DNA of 62,000 nucleotides from Cryptomeria japonica (taxonomy: Eukaryota > Streptophyta > Pinopsida > Cupressales > Cupressaceae), in contig NC_081413.1 in assembly GCF_030272615.1 (NCBI RefSeq), forward strand, positions 329,060,802 through 329,122,801. Reading direction: 5' to 3'. A program made the translations under genes and the position numbers. The notes under the pieces were generated by a model, which saw only the letters and a list, made by a program, of their open reading frames with translations, did not search any database and was not told the origin of the DNA. Shown one piece after another: positions 1-10,651 of this stretch; the stretch's first letter is position 1, and each line of letters starts with the position of its first letter.

Positions 1-1999
1 CAGAATTTTAAATTTTTCTTTGGTTCCATTTTCGGATTTCGTACTTAGGGTTTCAGATCTGGTTTATTTTTGGACTAACCCTTGCAGATCTAGCTAACCA
101 AGTTTGTGCAGCTTGTTTTGGAAGCAAAAACGTTTTTGTTGAAGGCCCCTTTTTCACAAAGTCTTTTTGGGTTTTTCTAAAATTTACCTAACTTGTGTGC
201 TTGCAGGAAGGGGTGATCATTTGAAACAACCCAAACTACTAACAAATTTTGTTGCAGGGCCTTGGCTAGGGTTTTATAATTTTGTTGTGTGCCTTGTTTT
301 CATAGACTAGCAAACACTTCCATTGGTGCACTAAGATTGAATCATTGTCTTTTGTGTCTTGAGCAATAGGCTCTTTTTGTTCAATCTTTAGAGGGCCTCT
401 CTTCCCGTGTGGTCATTAGGGCTACTAGTGAGAAGAGGACGACCCAAGTGGTAGCGAGGAAAACCCACCTCATCCGAACCACTATAATCAAATGTATTCA
501 TGGTGAAAACTATGGATAACGTGTGCTGATTAGTTCATACCGACACTATGTCTCCCCATAAACCCGTTTGATCAAATTTATTTGATCATTTGTAGGGTGT
601 AACCCCTACCGGCTGGGAGCCTTCTGTATTTACAGAGCTGAAAGTGCCGCATGTATGGCCACACGAGCGGATGCCCTTACTAGCACCATTTTGTTTTAGA
701 GGCCCAAATCCTTCTAGTTGTTGGGCCAGGAGGTCGGACCTCTGGTAGCGGCCCACACACATACGGTTCTTAGTAGAGATACAAAGTTCGCCATGGGGAG
801 TTTTCATGGGGACTGATGCTTGGCTGACCCGAGAAGTGAGTGCCGAGGGTGGAGCTAGTGAGGTCAAGCATCTAAGTATCCGCTCTGAATAGCGTAGCCT
901 TGGGGGTAAAACCCCATGTGGGATCAACGACTATTGTCTTGGCCAGCCATAAGAATTGTGCTTGACTTATGTTAAACATTCAAAACATTCAAGACCAAAC
1001 AACAAAACATTGTGTCTTTTGTGTCTTCAAGTGTATGCAAAACAATTTTACACCAAACAACACACTTTTCTTGGAGTCATTTTTGGAGTCTAAACACTAG
1101 CAAACATTGAGTCCTCATCAACATTGTGTCCTCTTGTCACGAAAAACAGTCAGATAGTCAGATTTGGTCACAACAAAACAATTTCACAGATTGGAAAAAA
1201 TTGCACGAAGTTTACAGAAACGCGTCTGTGTCTGTTTTAACCGCGTCTGGGTAATCTAAGCGTGTCTGTGAAGGGCAGAATAGCGTCTGTGTTTTTAGAA
1301 GCGTTTGTGTCGAACAGAGACACGTTTGTGTCTGGAAATCACGTCTGTGAAGTATACAGAGGCGTCTGTATCCAGAATTGCAAAGAACTTTACAGTCCAG
1401 CAAACATAAACAAGAAAATATCAGAATCGCGTCTGTGTTTAATAGAGTAGCGTCTGTGTCAGGAAACCGCGTCTGTGAAGGATACAGTCGTGTCTGTGTT
1501 CAAAATTGCAAGAAAAAAAAATTTCAGAGTCCAACAAACAAGAGAAATCAGTTTCGGAATACTTGAGCTTCCTAGGTTGTTTCTTCAGGTTTCATCTAGC
1601 ATTCAATCTGTCCTTGGGTCTCATACAGTCCATCATTGCTTTACATCTCATTTTACATCCACAATCGTCTAAACTTGAGTCAAAAGGTCACTTGCTTGTC
1701 CTCATCATACTTTATCAACATACTACATACAACTACACTTTGCTAAGTGGTCCCTCATCAAGGTTTCTTACCTTTGGCTCTCATTTGGTCTTACTTAGGG
1801 TCAAGGTCGGCTTACCTCATCAAGAGAAACTATTCTCTCTTTGGGAGTCACACCTACTCTACTACTTACATACTTGGTCTTACACTTTGGACATTGCAAG
1901 TACACCTCAAGATTCATTTACACTCCATACAACTCTTGGTCTTCCATACTCTTTCCATTTTTCATCTAGTCTTACACATCTTGGTCAAACACCTAGTTC
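1..1999 (+). other. Long untranslated leader of the Tat-type element
   Basis: About 2 kb precedes gag and holds no convincing coding frame; the short frames on either strand show no domain. Leaders of this length are usual for Tat-type elements. A cluster of short GCGTCTG repeats at 1215-1500 is its only obvious structure. The primer binding site and 5' LTR must lie before position 1. Confidence 0.6.
1215..1500 (+). repeat. Degenerate GCGTCTGTG repeat cluster in the gag leader
   Basis: About a dozen copies of GCGTCTGTG or one-base variants (GCGTTTGTG, CGTGTCTGTG, CACGTCTGTG) occur about every 20 bases, often followed by GAAG, TTT or TCC and preceded by an ACAG word. The same core recurs in opposite orientation at 14577-14825, inside the intron of the antisense PMD gene. 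Confidence 0.75.
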
Positions 2000-3889
2000 A
2001 TGGTTGAAACCCGTCTTCAAAAATCTAGGAGAAAAGCTAAAGAAGCTCAAGAGTCCGCAAACATGAGTTCTTATGAGTATGACAATGATTTATTTTTCAA
2101 TCCCGAGCACACTACATTACCTGACATGGAGGTTTATAGAAACAATCCAAATGTGGAAAACACAGACACTACAAACAACAATGCTACACACAATGACAAT
2201 GTGGACAACTTTTCAATACAATCAGCGGACATAGAAGAATCCATAATGAATCCTCATTTCAATAGATTGGTTGAAGAGATAATGAGGAGAGATAGACAAT
2301 ACTTCTTACACATGATGGCACAAAGTGGAGCTAAAATACCTCATGACTTTGACATGTCTCAACTTATGGAAAATCGACCCTCGCAACAAACTCACTCCAA
2401 CATGGATCAAAGGAGACCCAATAGTGGAGGAAATAGAGGACCGAATATGATGCCTGAGTCACCATCAGTTTTGCTTCAAAAACCAGAAATCCCACATACA
2501 CAAGCTCAAACATATGATACTTACCTTCGAAGACCATTATGGAAGCCTTATGCAGATAGATATGCTCAATCACACGCTCCCGCTATGGATCAATCAAAAC
2601 AAGTGGATACTCAAAGGCATCCTCAAAATTTGGACATAAGGAAACCTCATGTCAAATTTGGGGGTAACACAATGGAAAATGAAATGCCTATTGAATATGG
2701 TATATACGCACAAAATAGATATGGGGTTCCTCAACAAGAAGCTATGCCAAGTGCTCCCTATATGCCGCATCAATATAGACCTCCATATGGACATGTCTAT
2801 GATCAGTATCATCCATACATGCAACAAGCTCCTCCTCAAATTGGCGTCCCAAACATGGGGTATGCTACAAGAAATAGATCTCCTCCCAAGAGCAATTTGG
2901 AGCAACAAATAAGAGATTTACAAAAGAAAATGGAGGACATGAGTGCACCAAAACCAACATACACTATGAGAGACATATGTCCTTATCCATTCGATAAGAG
3001 CATCCCAATGCCTCCATTTCCTGCACACTTTGTGACACCAAAATTTGACAAGTATAGAGGAAAGGGAGACCCCAAGGCACACATACGACAATTTTTCACA
3101 GCCTGCATTGAGGTAGCAGCAGAAGAAACATATTTGATGAGGTTGTTCCCGCAGAGCTTAGGCGATCAAGCTATGGAATGGTTTTCTCAATTACCTCCCG
3201 GTATTAAGTCATGGGGCGACTTAATAGAGGCATTCATTCAGCATTTCTCCTACAATATAGAAACAGATATCTCAGTCACTACTTTGTGCAACACCAAGCA
3301 AAAGGAGGGAGAATCTTTTGCATCATTTTTACAAAGATGGAGAAATCTAGCTAGCAGATGCTCTTGTGAAATTCCCCAAAAACAAATGGTAGAAATGTTC
3401 ACTCAAAACGTTAACAAGGATATTGGCTATGATCTAAGGAAAGCTTGTTTGTCCACCTTCAAGGATGTTATTGAAAAGGGCTTAGCAATAGAAAAGGTCC
3501 TAATTGAACAAGGAGTCATCAAGTTATTCAAAGAAAACAAAGATGACTTTAAAGGAAAAGACAAGCCAAGATTTTGGAATAAAAACAAGAACACAGTCAA
3601 CGATGGCGTTGTTGATGCCAATACAGTGAGACCCAAGTTCATCTTTTCAGGATCAAGTTCTACAAACAATCAAGTGAATACTCAAACAACTTCCAGACCA
3701 CGAAGGAAGTACACTCCATTAGGAGAACCACTTGAATTAGTCTTCAAAAAGCTAGTGGCAAACAAAGTGATCACAGTTCCAGATTTTCCTCCATATGAAC
3801 CAAAGGTCAAACCAAATTGGTGGAATGATGATGAGTATTGTGAGTTTCATAAGAGAAAGGGACATAAGACAGGAATTGCCATCGACTGA
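2000..3889 (+). CDS. gag: Gag polyprotein of the Tat-type Ty3 element
   Basis: A 629-codon frame starts at ATG 2000 with a basic segment; an in-frame ATG at 2063 is an alternative. The first 330 residues are rich in Gln, Asn, Pro and Met and of low complexity. Residues about 345-500 form a retrotransposon gag (capsid-like) domain, with FDKYRGKGDPKAHIRQFF and the WxxLxxxFxxxF-type segment typical of Ty3 gag. The end, near YCEFHKRKGHKT, is the first half of the variant Cys-His knuckle seen in this group. The second half is in another frame, so a small indel near 3868-3875 separates gag from the protease frame. Role: structural protein that packages the element RNA. Confidence 0.85.
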   Translation: MVETRLQKSRRKAKEAQESANMSSYEYDNDLFFNPEHTTLPDMEVYRNNPNVENTDTTNNNATHNDNVDNFSIQSADIEESIMNPHFNRLVEEIMRRDRQYFLHMMAQSGAKIPHDFDMSQLMENRPSQQTHSNMDQRRPNSGGNRGPNMMPESPSVLLQKPEIPHTQAQTYDTYLRRPLWKPYADRYAQSHAPAMDQSKQVDTQRHPQNLDIRKPHVKFGGNTMENEMPIEYGIYAQNRYGVPQQEAMPSAPYMPHQYRPPYGHVYDQYHPYMQQAPPQIGVPNMGYATRNRSPPKSNLEQQIRDLQKKMEDMSAPKPTYTMRDICPYPFDKSIPMPPFPAHFVTPKFDKYRGKGDPKAHIRQFFTACIEVAAEETYLMRLFPQSLGDQAMEWFSQLPPGIKSWGDLIEAFIQHFSYNIETDISVTTLCNTKQKEGESFASFLQRWRNLASRCSCEIPQKQMVEMFTQNVNKDIGYDLRKACLSTFKDVIEKGLAIEKVLIEQGVIKLFKENKDDFKGKDKPRFWNKNKNTVNDGVVDANTVRPKFIFSGSSSTNNQVNTQTTSRPRRKYTPLGEPLELVFKKLVANKVITVPDFPPYEPKVKPNWWNDDEYCEFHKRKGHKTGIAID

Positions 3890-3897
3890 AGAACATT

Positions 3898-5082
3898 GTG
3901 CAAGATCTCATTGATAGAGGTGATATTGAGATTGAGGGACATTCGTCTAATCAAGAACATGAGATGTTTAAGGAACCATTCCCAAAGCATGACAAAGGAA
4001 AAGCCCAAGTCACAGATGATCAGGCCAACTATACTAGAGCACCTTACAACTATGACTCAACTATCAATCACATCTCAATGGACAATCATATCTCTACTAT
4101 TACCATCAAGAACAAAAACCCAGAGAATTCCACTCGGAGACCCAATATTATCCTAAAAGGTGTTGGATCTTCTTCCGAACCTACCTCTGAATGTCATGTT
4201 ACAACCCATCGAGGTAAATTCACTTTGCAAGGTGCTCCAGCCAAAAACACCGCTTCTTCATCAACCAAGCCTGAGAATGACCTTGTAGAACAGTTAGGGA
4301 AGACACCCATGCTCATCTCTATACTTGAACTCTTACGCATATCCCCCACACATAAGGCCATTCTTGACAAAACTTTGAGAGACACTGCCGTTCCTATTGA
4401 TCTGAACGTGGACCAGTTTCAAGCCATGGTGGGATACCTTTCCGTTCCACATTCCCTTACATTCACAGAAGCCGACGATGCCTCCATAAGTCAGCCACAT
4501 AATGCACCATTACATATTGAAGCCTTCATACAAAAACATCAAATAAAGCGAGTCCTGATAGATGGAGGAGCTGGTCTAAACATTTGTACATTGAGCACCA
4601 TTAAACAATTGGGATATTCCGATAAAGCTGTGAATTCAAAGAACCAAATTACCATCAAGGCATATGATGATGAAGAACGCTCATCCAAGGGCACAGTCAC
4701 CTTACCTCTAAGAATTGGCCCAGTTACAAAGGATGTGGTTTGTCAAGTCCTGGATTTAGATCTCACTTATAATATATTGCTAGGATGTCCTTGGATTCAT
4801 GAAATGAGCGCAGTCCCATCGACATATCACCAATGCATTAAGTTTCCTCATAATGGAGTCGAGGTAACGGTCAACGGTGATCCAAATCCATTCATATATT
4901 GCAATAACCTGAGATCACATACTGAGACCATCATTCCCAGTAATCGTGAAGCTGTTCCTTCTTCGGCATACATCGACCCTGAGTCATTAAAACCTTCGAC
5001 ATCAAAACAAGGTGAACTCAAAGGCAAATTTCAGGACAAAGGCATGGGAGAATACACTTTAAATCAGACCATGTATTTATGA
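3898..5082 (+). CDS. pol: Aspartic protease region of the Tat-type gag-pol
   Basis: The frame is open from about 3871, upstream of the nominal start, and begins with the second half of the zinc knuckle displaced from gag by the frameshift. Near residue 215 is RVLIDGGAGLNICTL, the retropepsin active-site loop with D-G-G-A rather than D-S/T-G-A, a variant common in Tat elements. The typical LxxxYNILLGCPWIHEM segment follows near residue 290. The frame ends at TGA 5080-5082 and resumes in the same frame two codons later, so the stop is a nonsense mutation. Role: processing of the element polyprotein. Confidence 0.8.
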   Translation: MQDLIDRGDIEIEGHSSNQEHEMFKEPFPKHDKGKAQVTDDQANYTRAPYNYDSTINHISMDNHISTITIKNKNPENSTRRPNIILKGVGSSSEPTSECHVTTHRGKFTLQGAPAKNTASSSTKPENDLVEQLGKTPMLISILELLRISPTHKAILDKTLRDTAVPIDLNVDQFQAMVGYLSVPHSLTFTEADDASISQPHNAPLHIEAFIQKHQIKRVLIDGGAGLNICTLSTIKQLGYSDKAVNSKNQITIKAYDDEERSSKGTVTLPLRIGPVTKDVVCQVLDLDLTYNILLGCPWIHEMSAVPSTYHQCIKFPHNGVEVTVNGDPNPFIYCNNLRSHTETIIPSNREAVPSSAYIDPESLKPSTSKQGELKGKFQDKGMGEYTLNQTMYL

Positions 5083-5088
5083 CAAGTC

Positions 5089-6116
5089 ATGAGCTCTCCA
5101 AAAGAATTTGGAAGGCCACATCCTAACAAGCAAACATTCATCATGACGCTCAAATGGGATCCTACTACCTTTCAAAGATGGGGCGAACTGGAAGAGGAAG
5201 ATTTATACAAAATGCTCTATAAAGACATTGAAGATGACACACATGATCAGATCAATATACCTTGTGAGAAATATGGCAAAGGCTTCAATATTCTACAAAA
5301 ATTTGGGTATGATGGAAAAAGCCCTCTTGGGTTACGCAAAGAAGGTGTCATGGAACCCCTACAACCTGAATTGACCATAAGAAGAGAACGCTCAAAGGGA
5401 CTTGGTTTTCTGACTTCTAAGATCCACACTAAAAGGACAGAAGAGGTATCACGAATCAAAATTGCCAAAATTCAACAAGAAGATTGCTATTCCACATACT
5501 CCAACGAATGGGAATGGGGTTCAGACAAATCCTCCAGTGACTATGAGCTCACCGAGACATTCAGAGAGCCAGATGAACCCACAGAAGAAGAGGAGTTTTA
5601 TAAAAAATTCAGAGTTGGTCAAGAAATAACCCATGAGGAGTCTACACAGTCCTTGTCTCGAGGTCTTAGGTCGAAATCACATAGGATGAGGACACCTGTC
5701 CCGGAAAGCGCTACTAGTGATGACAATTTGGATTCACTTGCGATCGAAACTGATGAGGAGAGTGCCATCGATGACCTCGACGATTGCCTCGATATACCCA
5801 AATATAACCACATCTTCACTCTTAGCCCTGCAAACTCTGAAAACATTAAAGGCCTTCCCCTTGTTCATCCCCAACTCATTGATTGGGATTATGAAGGACC
5901 AACACAATTTGACAAATTTTAGAATGACGAAGCTATTATCGATTATCTTGGCATACGAGATGATCTTCCCCCTGGAGACCACAAAGCAGGATACATCATA
6001 GAACTCAACAACATGGCATATTTTGGTGAGGGTGTCGGACCTTTCAGTCGCAAAAATGTGAAAAATAAGAACAAATCAAGGGTCTTATGGCGAAAACCAC
6101 ACTGTGGTGCTATCTG
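5089..6116 (+). CDS. pol: G-patch-like and acidic linker region between protease and reverse transcriptase
   Basis: This frame continues the protease frame after the TGA at 5080. Residues about 61-93 (near 5270-5370) fit the G-patch pattern: Gly-rich, with GFNILQKFGYDG then LGLRKEG and a closing P. An acidic Glu/Asp/Ser-rich stretch follows. TAG at 5920-5922 interrupts it, and the same frame runs on to TGA 6114-6116. The reverse transcriptase lies in the next frame, so a frameshift near 6075-6085 separates them. G-patch domains bind RNA or activate helicases, and some retroviruses carry one next to the protease. A function here is inference. Confidence 0.65.
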
Positions 6117-7138
6117 ACTCCAAAAAAGTAAAAAGAAAGGACGTATCTGAGGGTGAAAACCTCTCTGAGGCACCCAAAGATGGAAGGCTCGACATTCTCC
6201 CAGCATCATATGAGGAAAAATCATCCATGTTGGTAGAGGAGACTATCAAAACAAACATTGGTACAGAAGAGTTTCCACACAACATATTCCTGGCTCAATC
6301 CTTGACAGAGTCCGAAAGGGGAAAATTCATAAGCTTCTTCAAAGAACGACAAATCAACTTTGCATGGTCATACGCTGATATGCCTGGACTAGATCCGGAT
6401 TTGGTAATGCATCATTTGACAGTCAAACCGGGGGCAAAGCCAGTGAAACAGAAATTAAGGAAAATGCATCCACAAGTGGCATTACTAGTCAAAGCAGAGC
6501 TGGAGAAATTATTGGATGTCGGATTCATACGCGTAATTGATTATCCCGAATGGATCTCTAATTTAGTACCTGTCAGCAAACCAGATCGCAGCATCAGAAT
6601 ATGTACAGATTTCAGAGACATCAACAAAGCTTGTCCAAAGGATGACTTCCCATTACCAAACATTGACTTGATTGTTGATCTCACAGCAGGGCATGAAATG
6701 CTATCATTAATGGATGGATTTTCTGGTTATAATCAAATCAGGATTGCACTCGAAGATCAACATAAAACATCATTCACTTGTCCGTGGGGAACTTTCTGTT
6801 GGAATGTCATGCCCTTTGGGCTGAAAAATGCAGGAGCTACATATCAAAGAGCAATGACTACTATTTTTCATGATCTCATGCATGTAACTGTGGAAGATTA
6901 TGTTGACGATCTCTTGGTCAAATCGATAGACAAAAATACACATTTGGACATACTTTCAGTTGTCTTTGATCGGTTGGAAAAATACAAGGTAAGATTAAAC
7001 CCCAAGAAATGTGTCTTTGGAGTAACCTCCGGGAAGCTCCTAGGATTCATTGTGTCTAAAAGAGGAATTGAAGCCGATCCAGCAAAAGTCAAGGCTATCT
7101 TGGACATGCCGCCACCCAAAAATATTAGTCAACTTTGA
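6104..7138 (+). CDS. pol: Reverse transcriptase of the Tat-type element
   Basis: The 344-codon frame contains the Ty3-type reverse transcriptase blocks in order: the LLDVGFIRVIDYPEWISN entry, RICTDFRDINKACPKDDFPLP, LSLMDGFSGYNQI, CWNVMPFGLKNAGATYQR, and the catalytic YVDD near 6899-6910. The thumb follows with KLLGFIVSKRGIEADPAKV. The first acidic residue (D of LMDG) and both D of YVDD are present. The frame stops at TGA 7136-7138, and the RNase H continues in the same frame, so this is a point nonsense change. It copies element RNA into cDNA. Confidence 0.9.
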   Translation: MVLSDSKKVKRKDVSEGENLSEAPKDGRLDILPASYEEKSSMLVEETIKTNIGTEEFPHNIFLAQSLTESERGKFISFFKERQINFAWSYADMPGLDPDLVMHHLTVKPGAKPVKQKLRKMHPQVALLVKAELEKLLDVGFIRVIDYPEWISNLVPVSKPDRSIRICTDFRDINKACPKDDFPLPNIDLIVDLTAGHEMLSLMDGFSGYNQIRIALEDQHKTSFTCPWGTFCWNVMPFGLKNAGATYQRAMTTIFHDLMHVTVEDYVDDLLVKSIDKNTHLDILSVVFDRLEKYKVRLNPKKCVFGVTSGKLLGFIVSKRGIEADPAKVKAILDMPPPKNISQL

Positions 7139-8620
7139 TCCTTACAAGGGAGACTCCAGTCTATACGAAGATTCATAGCACAACTTGGAGATAAGTGTAA
7201 TCCTTTTCAGCACCTGCTACATAAAAATATCAAATTCAAATGGGATGATAACTGTCAACAAGCTTTTCAGACGCTCAAAGATTATCTTCTAAATCCGCCA
7301 GTTCTGATGCCACCAGTTCCAGATCAACCGCTTTTACTATACATTTCAGCTACTCCAACAGCACTGGGGGCACTCCTAGCACAACAAATAGCTGACGGCA
7401 AGGAAAAAGCAGTATACTATATCAGTCACACATTGGTGGGATATGAGCTAAACTACACACCAATCGAGCGTGCATGTCTCGCTGTGGTCTTTGCTTCAAA
7501 GAAATTACGACATTATATGCTCACTCACAAGACCAAGTTGATTGCAAGAATTGATCCATTAAAATACCTTCTCAACAAAGCTACACTTACTGGGCGGCTG
7601 GCCAAATGGGTCATGATCCTGAGTGAATTCGACATTGAGTATGTCAACAGAAAAGCAATAAAAGGACAAGCCATCGTAGATCAATTAGCAGATGCTCCCA
7701 TGATAGATGATGTTCCTTTAAATTCAGAATTTTCAGATGAATCCATTTTAACAGTATCACATGCAAGGCCATGGCAACTGTACTTCGATGGCTCATACAC
7801 ACAGCATGGGGCAGGAGCTGGTATTCTCTTTATAACTCCTCAAGGCGATTCTATACCAAAATCATACCGCTTATCATTTCCTTGCTCCAACAATATAGCG
7901 GAATATGAGGCATTAACAATAGGATTACAAATTGCAGTTCAATGGAAGATCCAGGAACTTCGTGTTTTTGGAGACTCCCAACTTGTTATCCGTCAAGCAA
8001 CTGATGATTACCAAACAAAAGATGAAAAATTACTGCCTTATAAACAAATGGTGGATGATCTGAAACAACACTTTACAAAGATAGACTTTGAGCAGATACC
8101 AAGAGAGCAGAATCATGCCGCAGATGCCATGGCTACAATTGCTTCACTAATTGACCTGCCTCAAAATGAAACCTGTTATGAGTTCCTGGTAGACAACCTG
8201 TTGGTTCCTTCATATGAGATCACTCCTACTGAAATGATATGTGTTGTTGGTCCCGAATCCCAGTTATATGGTTCCATCTTCACATACCTTCGCGACCATA
8301 TCTTACCTCCTGATATATCAAACAACCAACGCCGCACTTTCATTCGCCAATCCTCTCGATATGTCATTTTAGTTGATATCCTATACCGGCGAGGTCTAGA
8401 TGGCACTCTTCTTAGATGTCTAGAAAGCGACGAAGCTCAGATTGCGTTACGTGAAGTGCATGAAGGGATATGTGGTCCACATGCTAGTGGTCCTACCTTG
8501 GCCAAGAAACTCATTAGGACTGGATATTATTGGCCCAATATGGAAAAAGACTCATATCAGTTTGTCAAGAAATGTAAGCAATGTCAAATTCATGGAGACC
8601 TCATACATGCACCAGCATAA
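7139..8620 (+). CDS. pol: Dual RNase H and N-terminal zinc finger of integrase
   Basis: This continues the reverse transcriptase frame after TGA 7136. The Ty3 RNase H is seen around LLLYISATPTALGALLAQQ and IERACLAVVFASKKLRHY (about 7320-7520). A second, archaeal-like RNase H follows at about 7780-8140. Its acidic residues are visible in LYFDGSY, NIAEYEAL, FGDSQLV and NHAADAMA. This second copy is the hallmark of Tat elements. The HHCC integrase zinc finger lies at about 8455-8600 (REVHEGICGPHASG to CKQCQIHGD). The frame is cut by TAA 8618-8620, just before the integrase core. Confidence 0.88.
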   Translation, partial: SLQGRLQSIRRFIAQLGDKCNPFQHLLHKNIKFKWDDNCQQAFQTLKDYLLNPPVLMPPVPDQPLLLYISATPTALGALLAQQIADGKEKAVYYISHTLVGYELNYTPIERACLAVVFASKKLRHYMLTHKTKLIARIDPLKYLLNKATLTGRLAKWVMILSEFDIEYVNRKAIKGQAIVDQLADAPMIDDVPLNSEFSDESILTVSHARPWQLYFDGSYTQHGAGAGILFITPQGDSIPKSYRLSFPCSNNIAEYEALTIGLQIAVQWKIQELRVFGDSQLVIRQATDDYQTKDEKLLPYKQMVDDLKQHFTKIDFEQIPREQNHAADAMATIASLIDLPQNETCYEFLVDNLLVPSYEITPTEMICVVGPESQLYGSIFTYLRDHILPPDISNNQRRTFIRQSSRYVILVDILYRRGLDGTLLRCLESDEAQIALREVHEGICGPHASGPTLAKKLIRTGYYWPNMEKDSYQFVKKCKQCQIHGDLIHAPA

Positions 8621-9520
8621 GAACTACAACCACTTGCTTCTCCTTGGCCCTTTTGTCAGTGGGGACTCGATCTCATAGACAAGATTCACCCTCCTTCTTC
8701 CAATGGTCATAAATTCATTATCACAGCCACAGAGTATTTTACAAAATGGATTGAAGCCGTGCCTCTCACACAAGTCACTGGAAAACAAATTGCTACTTTC
8801 ATCCTTAACTATATCATTTGCCGATATGGTATTCCTAAGTCCATTATCACTGATAACGGACGTCCCTTCAAAAATCAGGATGTTCGTGAACTCTGTGAGT
8901 GCTTCCATATCTCCCATCGTTTCTCCACACCATATTACCCCCAAGGTAATGGCCAAGCTGAGGCGTCTAATAAAACAATTCTTAAAATCCTCAAAAAGAC
9001 AGTCGATGACGCTGGCCGTAACTGGCATATCCAACTCAATCCAGCACTTTGGGCCTATCGCACAAGTGTCCGCACACCTACAGGAGCTACACCCTACTTA
9101 CTTGTCTATGGCGCTGAAGCCATCTTGCCTATTGAGGTCGAGTTACCTTCTTTACGGGTCTCTTTGCGAAACATCATCAACGATGAAGATTACAGGGTCT
9201 CTCGCTTACAAGAACTAGAACTGCTGGATGAACGGAGACAAATTGCTTTTAATCATCTCAAGGCTTACCAACAGCGAATGAGTCGCAGCTACAATCACAA
9301 AGTCAAGCCTCGCACATTTGAGGTAGGCGACTTAGTCCTCAGAGAAAACCCCAAGAATCAACAAGACAGAGATAAGAAGGGCAAGTTCGAACCAAACTGG
9401 CTTGGTCCTTATATCGTTACAGTAGCCTATGGATCTGGGGCATATCAGCTCTCTACTACAGAAGGTGAACCTTTGGAGGATCCTATCAACAACATGCACC
9501 TTCGCAGGTTCTACACATAG
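8621..9520 (+). CDS. pol: Integrase core and C-terminal domain of the Tat-type element
   Basis: The same frame as the RNase H resumes after TAA 8618. The DDE triad is intact: the first D in WGLDLIDKI (about 8660-8685), the second in IITDNGRPF (about 8845-8870), and the E in GNGQAEASNK (about 8948-8975). The usual LWAYRTSVRTPTGATPYLLVYG block follows, then a C-terminal GPYIV segment, ending at TAG 9518-9520. No chromodomain follows. It inserts element DNA into the genome. Confidence 0.88.
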   Translation, partial: ELQPLASPWPFCQWGLDLIDKIHPPSSNGHKFIITATEYFTKWIEAVPLTQVTGKQIATFILNYIICRYGIPKSIITDNGRPFKNQDVRELCECFHISHRFSTPYYPQGNGQAEASNKTILKILKKTVDDAGRNWHIQLNPALWAYRTSVRTPTGATPYLLVYGAEAILPIEVELPSLRVSLRNIINDEDYRVSRLQELELLDERRQIAFNHLKAYQQRMSRSYNHKVKPRTFEVGDLVLRENPKNQQDRDKKGKFEPNWLGPYIVTVAYGSGAYQLSTTEGEPLEDPINNMHLRRFYT

Positions 9521-9814
9521 CTCGTCGGAATATCCTAATTCAAAAATACAAAAAAAAATTTAAAAAATTCAAAAAATACAAAAAAAAATTTATAAAACAA
9601 AAAAATCGTTACTTGGTGAAAACCTGGCAAACAGGTGCCTTGTGACACAAAAAATATTGAAAAATCGAAAAAAGTAAAGAGAAATAATTTCGTCCAATGG
9701 TGAAAACCACTTCGGTGGCGCCCTGGGCAAGTACCATGGTGAAAACTGGGTTCCCAGTGTAAGGAAGTTAAGTAGCGGAAACAACTTCCTACACTAACCT
9801 TGAGAGGAGGGTAA
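9521..9814 (+). other. Start of the Tat 3' non-coding region with repeated GGTGAAAAC words
   Basis: No gene is present. After an A-rich stretch, GGTGAAAAC or TGGTGAAAAC occurs three times within about 140 bases (9610, 9700, 9740), each followed by a short imperfect inverted word such as TGGCAAACAGGTGCC. It ends at the border of the reversed solo LTR. Confidence 0.4.
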
Positions 9815-10651
9815 TGCAAAACTTTTCAGATCATTACAACAGTTACAGAAAATAGAAATAGATATAATAACATTCATACCACAACACAATGATTTACGTG
9901 GGGAAAACCCTTTCGGGAGAAAAACCCCACCCTCCAAAAGCAGCTCAATATTTTATTCAACAATCAAAAACAGATTACAACATACTTGCAGAGCAAGCTC
10001 TTCGCAGGAGTACCACTAATCAGAGATTCAGAGGCAACTCAATAACCATGAGACTCTTACACACAACCTCTATCTCACACACCTCATAAATAGGAGATAC
10101 AATACAAGAAACCGTCAAACGGTATTACAAAACCATGGGCTAAAACCACCCAATAAGGTGTAGCCGACCTTATCTCCCTTCTAGATGCCCTATGACATGT
10201 TAAAGCACACATCAACACGTGTTGCTCCCTTTTACAGCTCATTTATGTATCCGATACAAATTATTTTTCCTATTTCAGGAGTACAAACTTCCGGAGGCCA
10301 TAACTTGAGAACCGGGTGTCTGATTGACGAACCGTTTGAAGCGCCGGAAAGCTCGCGAAGTGCTCTATCACCTCGTAACCGGCTTCGCCGGTTACGGCCA
10401 CTTTTCAGGGCGTTTTGGAGCCTCTAAAGTCCCCAAAATTAAGTTTAAACATTTTATTGCACCCCTCCAAGATGAAAACTTTAATATCTTCAAAACTAGT
10501 TGTGACCTTGCGACGAAACTTTACCGGAATGCTTATCTAGCCAACCAGAAGCTTCAGGGAGAGTTTCGCACCATTTCGTGCTCAAATAAAAAACTTACTA
10601 TAAATAGTAACCTCACATAAATGCAAGGTTGAGACACCATTTTTCCCAACA
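9815..10651 (-). mobile_element. Reversed solo LTR, copia-like, inserted in the Tat 3' region
   Basis: On the minus strand this segment begins TGTTGGGAAAAATGG and ends AAAAGTTTTGCA, as LTRs start with TG and end with CA. Near its end it reads GGGTTTTCCCCACGTAAAT, resembling the 3' ends of the copia LTRs at 41870, 57173 and 60698. A possible polyadenylation word AATAAA lies upstream. No primer binding site follows it and no second LTR is seen, so it looks like a solo LTR. I find no 5-bp target duplication (flanks GGTAA and CCCAG), which weakens the boundary call. Confidence 0.5.

Noticed and set aside
586-927. 113-codon minus-strand frame in the Tat leader
   Set aside because: No domain, and the region matches the expected untranslated leader; the frame is likely chance.
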